Shown: piece by piece, positions 12,844 through 15,255 of the stretch
Numbering within the stretch: position 1 is the first letter of the stretch
Layout of the letters: every line of letters begins with the position of its first letter
DNA from: Anaerolineaceae bacterium UBA5311
GTDB taxonomy: Bacteria; Chloroflexota; Anaerolineae; Anaerolineales; Anaerolineaceae
Reading direction: 5' to 3'
DNA length: 15,255 nt
NCBI GenBank assembly: GCA_002411175.1
Contig: DHRN01000090.1
Span: 6,227 to 21,481 of the forward strand
Made by a program: the position numbers and the translations under genes
Notes under the pieces: generated by a model
Told to the model about the DNA's origin: nothing
Databases searched by the model: none
What the model saw: the letters and a program-made list of their open reading frames with translations, nothing else

Positions 12844-12939
12844 TTTTCCACAAAAAAACACCATAATCCCCAGACACCAAGAGGGTTTATACACAGAAAA
12901 AAGGGAGGTTATCCACAAGATAAGGCGGGTTTATCCACA
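12844..12939 (+). promoter_or_regulatory. Rightward DnaA boxes with regular 22-bp spacing
   Basis: Boxes begin at 12844 (TTTTCCACA), 12887 (TTATACACA), 12909 and 12931 (both perfect TTATCCACA). The last three are exactly 22 bp apart, close to two helical turns, and the first lies 43 bp before them, about four turns. All would lie on one face of the helix. The final box ends 4 bp before the nucleotidyltransferase stop codon. Confidence 0.75.
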
Positions 12940-12943
12940 GTTG

Positions 12944-13954
12944 TCAGAGATTGTACTCATTTTTATATTCCTCAAGCAAGTGTTCTCCCTGGTCAATAAA
13001 ATGATCGAGGTCACCGACCCGCTTTTCTTTTTCACCTTGCTCAAAACCTAGCGATTTTAAGAACCCAAACCAATCGTTGAGAACATCCGGGTCATCCTCA
13101 AGACAGGTAACAGCCTGGTGCCAGGTTTCGAGCAGGGTCCACAAAACGGCATGCAAGGCATCGTTCTCCGCGAAGGCATCCACGCTGTTCAAAAAGTATG
13201 CCTTGCGTACCTTGCTAATGTTTGGAGGGCAGTCATCGCGCTTGTTGGCTTTGTCCAGGGCGGCTTCCCAGACCGGACGCCATTTTTCAAAGGAAGCACG
13301 GTCGAAGTTTTGGTTTCCGAGCAGGCGGGTGAGTTCGCCGGTCAGCGGAAGCTGGTCCATTTGTTCTGCCCGGCGGGTAAATTCGCCCATAAAACGGCGG
13401 GATGTCAATACCGGTCCACCTTCCAGGCGGGCAATGGCGTTGGCTGCCAAACCGACACTTTTAAAATAGAGCGCGATCCACTCTCCCCAGTCGACATCCT
13501 GCGGATCTTCAAGATCAAACCATTGTTCGCGAGCTTTTTCGGCAAACTGCTCAGCGCGGGCATAGACGTTTTCTGGTTTTTCGAAACCGGAGCTGACACT
13601 GGCATGGATAAACTCCAGCCAATGATCGCGGTCGTGCAAGATATTCTGATGCTTACAGAGATAATGCCCGATAAAAGGGTTTTGTCTTAAGCGGCGATGG
13701 TAAGTATAGAAAGACTGGTGATGATGTTCAATGTCGAGAGAAATTTCGTAGGTCACGCGGATAACTTCCCGTTTCTGTGGGGGCTCTTCCTTATGCACGA
13801 AAACCATGTCAATATCCGTGGTGCCACCCAGCAGAGGCTCTCCTTCAGATACAGAGCCAGTTAAATAGACTGCCACCAGGTCTTTTTCTTTGCGGACGCG
13901 CCTGGTCACATGGTCTTTGGCGATTTTGATCAACATTTCCTGATTTATTCTCAC
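12944..13954 (-). CDS. Nucleotidyltransferase-domain protein of unknown substrate
   Basis: The 336-residue protein has a minimal nucleotidyltransferase motif near its start: LTGSVSEGEP (31-40) with GS at 33-34, the acidic pair in TTDIDMV (Asp47, Asp49), and a likely third carboxylate in LDIEHH (Asp74). The remainder (about 95-330) is predicted helical and rich in aromatic and charged residues, which would suit a substrate-binding helical domain, but I do not recognise the family. GTG 13954 is chosen as start: GAGGAG at 13961-13966 lies 6 nt upstream and overlaps the TGA of the kinase gene, implying translational coupling. An ATG at 13936 has a poorer ribosome site; the frame upstream to 14059 runs inside the kinase gene. 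The stop is 4 bp from the last DnaA box. Confidence 0.85.
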   Translation of the reverse strand: MRINQEMLIKIAKDHVTRRVRKEKDLVAVYLTGSVSEGEPLLGGTTDIDMVFVHKEEPPQKREVIRVTYEISLDIEHHHQSFYTYHRRLRQNPFIGHYLCKHQNILHDRDHWLEFIHASVSSGFEKPENVYARAEQFAEKAREQWFDLEDPQDVDWGEWIALYFKSVGLAANAIARLEGGPVLTSRRFMGEFTRRAEQMDQLPLTGELTRLLGNQNFDRASFEKWRPVWEAALDKANKRDDCPPNISKVRKAYFLNSVDAFAENDALHAVLWTLLETWHQAVTCLEDDPDVLNDWFGFLKSLGFEQGEKEKRVGDLDHFIDQGEHLLEEYKNEYNL

Positions 13955-13964
13955 ACTACTCTCC

Positions 13965-14603
13965 TCAGCTCTCCAATGGTAAACTCTGCTGGTAAGGTGC
14001 CAGGCGCAGTGCCTGCTTAATCCGATTGACCATATAGTCAAGGTGTTGTTGGTTTTCAACGAAATTCAGATCGTCTGTGTCAATAGTCAGAACACGACCT
14101 TGCCATTTATCCTGAAGGAAGAAGGCATCGTAAGCTTCCATCAGATCGCTGATATAAGACTTTTCCATATTGCGCTCATAAGACCTGTCGCGATGCGCTA
14201 TGCGATTCATGAGAATATGCAGGTCAGCTTTCAGGTAAACTACGAGATCGGGGTTGGGAATTTTTTCTGCCAGTGCTCCATGTACATTCTGATAAACCTC
14301 CAGCTCATCCCCGGCAAGGTTGATGCCGGCAAAGAGAGCATCCTTATCGAAGGTATAGTCGGAAATGATCGTCTTGTTTTGTGCCAATGCAGCCGGGATG
14401 ACCTTGTTTTGTTGGTGATAACGGCTCATCAGGAAAAAAATCTGGGTTTGAAAAGCATAACGGCTGCGATCACTGTAGAAGTTGCTTAGAAAAGGGTTCT
14501 CCTCAAACACTTCGAGCAACACGTCGGCGTGAAAAGGAGGACCAAGCAGCCGAGCCAGGGTTGTTTTTCCTACGCCAATAACGCCTTCGATGGCAATATA
14601 CAT
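13965..14603 (-). CDS. Deoxynucleoside kinase (dNK/dGK family)
   Basis: The enzyme phosphorylates deoxynucleosides with ATP for the salvage of dNTP precursors in the cytosol. The 212-residue protein has the P-loop GVIGVGKTT (7-15), the Glu of EENPF (34-38) at the position of the substrate-binding Glu, SDYTFDKDALFA (81-92) where the family has its DRS-like catalytic Asp/Arg region, and an Arg-rich lid RIAHRDRSYERN (134-145). Length is typical for bacterial dGK/dAK-type kinases; the base preference cannot be assigned from sequence. GGAG lies 7 nt before ATG 14603. It is the first gene of a two-gene leftward unit with the nucleotidyltransferase, and both lie beside the candidate origin. Confidence 0.9.
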   Translation of the reverse strand: MYIAIEGVIGVGKTTLARLLGPPFHADVLLEVFEENPFLSNFYSDRSRYAFQTQIFFLMSRYHQQNKVIPAALAQNKTIISDYTFDKDALFAGINLAGDELEVYQNVHGALAEKIPNPDLVVYLKADLHILMNRIAHRDRSYERNMEKSYISDLMEAYDAFFLQDKWQGRVLTIDTDDLNFVENQQHLDYMVNRIKQALRLAPYQQSLPLES

Positions 14604-14635
14604 ACGCTCACTCCAAAAATAGATTAGGAATTAAA

Positions 14636-14644
14636 ACTATACCA
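14636..14644 (-). promoter_or_regulatory. Extended -10 promoter for the kinase gene
   Basis: On the minus strand TGGTATAGT carries the TGn extension and TATAGT (5 of 6), about 32 bp before ATG 14603. No good -35 box is seen, as is common for extended -10 promoters. Confidence 0.45.
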
Positions 14645-14973
14645 TAAAGGGGGAAACAGCAACCGGGGTGGCTACCTTCGGCAGCAATTCCCAATGTGAA
14701 TGTGCTTGGATCTACAACGCAAAATGCAGGGGTAATCGCATTCTGAAACGGTGGGGGCAGGTTTAGTATATGAGCAGTAAACTGCGAGCCGGGAGCAGGA
14801 AACAGTGAATAGGGAATAGGAACCGGGTGTTGTCATTCTGAACGAAGTGAAGAATCTGAACCTTTGCCAACAAGAAGCTTACAAGGCACTCTGCGCATCG
14901 CCCTGCTCAGGTTGACAATACACCGTATATGTTAAAACCTGTGACTGTTTTCGCAGTCCTGTAGGACGGGAGG

Positions 14974-15148
14974 TTTGTTCCGGCGAAGCCATCTTTTTGT
15001 AGGGAACGCGGCTTGTCCCGTTCCGGCGAAGCCATCTTTTCGAAAGGCGAGACGCCTGTTCCGGCGAAGCCATTTTTTTGTAGGGAACGCGGCTTGTCCC
15101 GTTCCGGCGAAGCCATCTTTCTGTAGGGAACGTGCACCGCGCGTTCCG
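14974..15148. repeat. 43-bp units inside copy C, four units
   Basis: Units begin near 14974, 15015, 15058 and 15096. The step from the third to the fourth is 38 bp because GTCCC is missing at 15058. The second ends in a variant, CGAAAGGCGAGACGCC, and the fourth in GTGCACCGCGCG. Reading frames on the minus strand here are open in all three phases and share the same repeated peptides, so I do not call genes. Confidence 0.85.
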
Positions 15149-15176
15149 GCGTACCCAATGACCACACATAACGGCG

Positions 15177-15228
15177 GATTGAGGGGGAGCAACATCCTCG
15201 TCACACCATTGTCACAACCCCCTCAATC
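15177..15228. repeat. Conserved stem-loop of copy C
   Basis: GATTGAGGGGG (15177-15187) pairs perfectly with CCCCCTCAATC (15218-15228) across 30 nt, the same arms and loop length as at 4102-4153. The loops differ only by a few substitutions, so the stem appears to be a maintained feature of the element. Confidence 0.75.
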
Positions 15229-15255
15229 TCGCCCTACGGATAATCGCGGGACGGC

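Larger units (their letters stand above)
12624..12939. other. oriC: Candidate chromosomal replication origin (oriC)
   Basis: In order: an AT-rich unwinding-type stretch (12624-12653, only 4 G/C in 30), a DnaA-trio-like tract read as AAG TAG TAG TCT TAG TAG (12654-12671), a GC spacer TGCC, then DnaA box TGTGGATAA (12676-12684) with TGTGGAGAA directly after it (12685-12693). About 70 bp on is CGTGGATAA (12765-12773), then rightward boxes TTTTCCACA (12844-12852), TTATACACA (12887-12895), TTATCCACA (12909-12917) and TTATCCACA (12931-12939). This is the layout of a bacterial basal unwinding region: duplex boxes next to trios next to an AT-rich tract. It fills the gap between the convergent M14-like and nucleotidyltransferase genes. 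Origin function is inferred; neither dnaA nor dnaN is in the window. Confidence 0.75.
14682..15239 (-). repeat. 560-bp non-coding repeat element, copy C (inverse of 4089-4650)
   Basis: Read on the minus strand this region repeats copy B block by block: TGTAGGGCGAGATTGAGGGG-type start near 15239, stem-loop, 43-bp units, TGTAGGACTGCGAAAACAGT-like segment (near 14946-14966), the ATTCTGAACGAAGTGAAGAA block (14837-14856), a stretch of GGGAACAGG-like words (14785-14820), and the CGATTACCCCTGCATTTTGC block ending in GGGAATTGCTG at 14682. Beyond it 15244-15255 inverts 3875-3886. The window ends here, so the outer edge is uncertain. Confidence 0.8.

Noticed and set aside
12549..12851. Minus-strand frame of 100 codons across the origin candidate
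   Set aside because: It reads through DnaA boxes and AT-rich DNA, has no recognisable domain, and has low-complexity composition.
14907..15204. Three overlapping minus-strand reading frames of 86-96 codons
   Set aside because: They are the same 43-bp repeat read in three phases; the peptide sequence is repeated between frames and no ribosome site or homology supports a gene.
4089..15239. Composite transposon bounded by insertion sequences
   Set aside because: The bounding repeats hold no transposase, and the enclosed genes are mostly core housekeeping functions; no target duplication could be identified.

Overview
The window looks like chromosomal DNA of a Chloroflexota bacterium, probably class Anaerolineae. 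This rests on the protein character (LytR-CpsA-Psr protein, Xer-like protein, long-form NAD synthetase), on a secreted protein ending in a short aromatic/leucine tail of a kind I associate with that phylum, and on the dense interspersed intergenic repeats. No marker gene such as 16S rRNA is present, so this is inference.

Layout. (1) 1-260: repeat copy A. (2) 309-3671: tilS (+), convergent with and overlapping a leftward pair, xer-like then LCP glycopolymer transferase. This block is bracketed by an inverted repeat of about 104 bp (1-104 and 3889-3992). (3) 3780-4908: 1.1 kb without genes, made of repeats, including a 560-bp element (copy B). (4) 4909-10778: leftward run nadE, nadD-pncC fusion, comEC, rrf2. 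Gaps of 1 and 8 nt between the first three suggest one transcript; rrf2 follows after 71 nt with its own palindromic upstream region. (5) 10892-12337: a secreted M14-type carboxypeptidase-like protein (+), divergent from nadE across a shared intergenic palindrome. (6) 12338-12943: intergenic region with a repeat fragment followed by a very good candidate replication origin: AT-rich stretch, DnaA-trio tract, then two groups of DnaA boxes. (7) 12944-14603: leftward deoxynucleoside kinase and nucleotidyltransferase genes, translationally coupled. (8) 14604-15255: inverted copy C of the 560-bp element, running to the window edge.

How the genes fit together. NadE plus the NadD-PncC fusion can carry out NMN to NaMN to NaAD to NAD, a compact NMN-recycling route in two adjacent genes. 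TilS makes the lysidine of tRNA-Ile; the LCP protein acts at the cell envelope; ComEC is the DNA uptake channel; the kinase feeds the dNTP pool.

The most striking points are the candidate oriC and a recurrent loss of catalytic residues. The Xer-like protein lacks the nucleophilic Tyr and most other active-site residues, the NadE glutaminase domain lacks Glu-Lys-Cys, the ComEC beta-lactamase-like domain lacks its metal motif, and the M14 protein lacks its zinc ligands. None of these genes is frameshifted, so they look like maintained pseudoenzymes or pseudo-domains rather than decaying genes.
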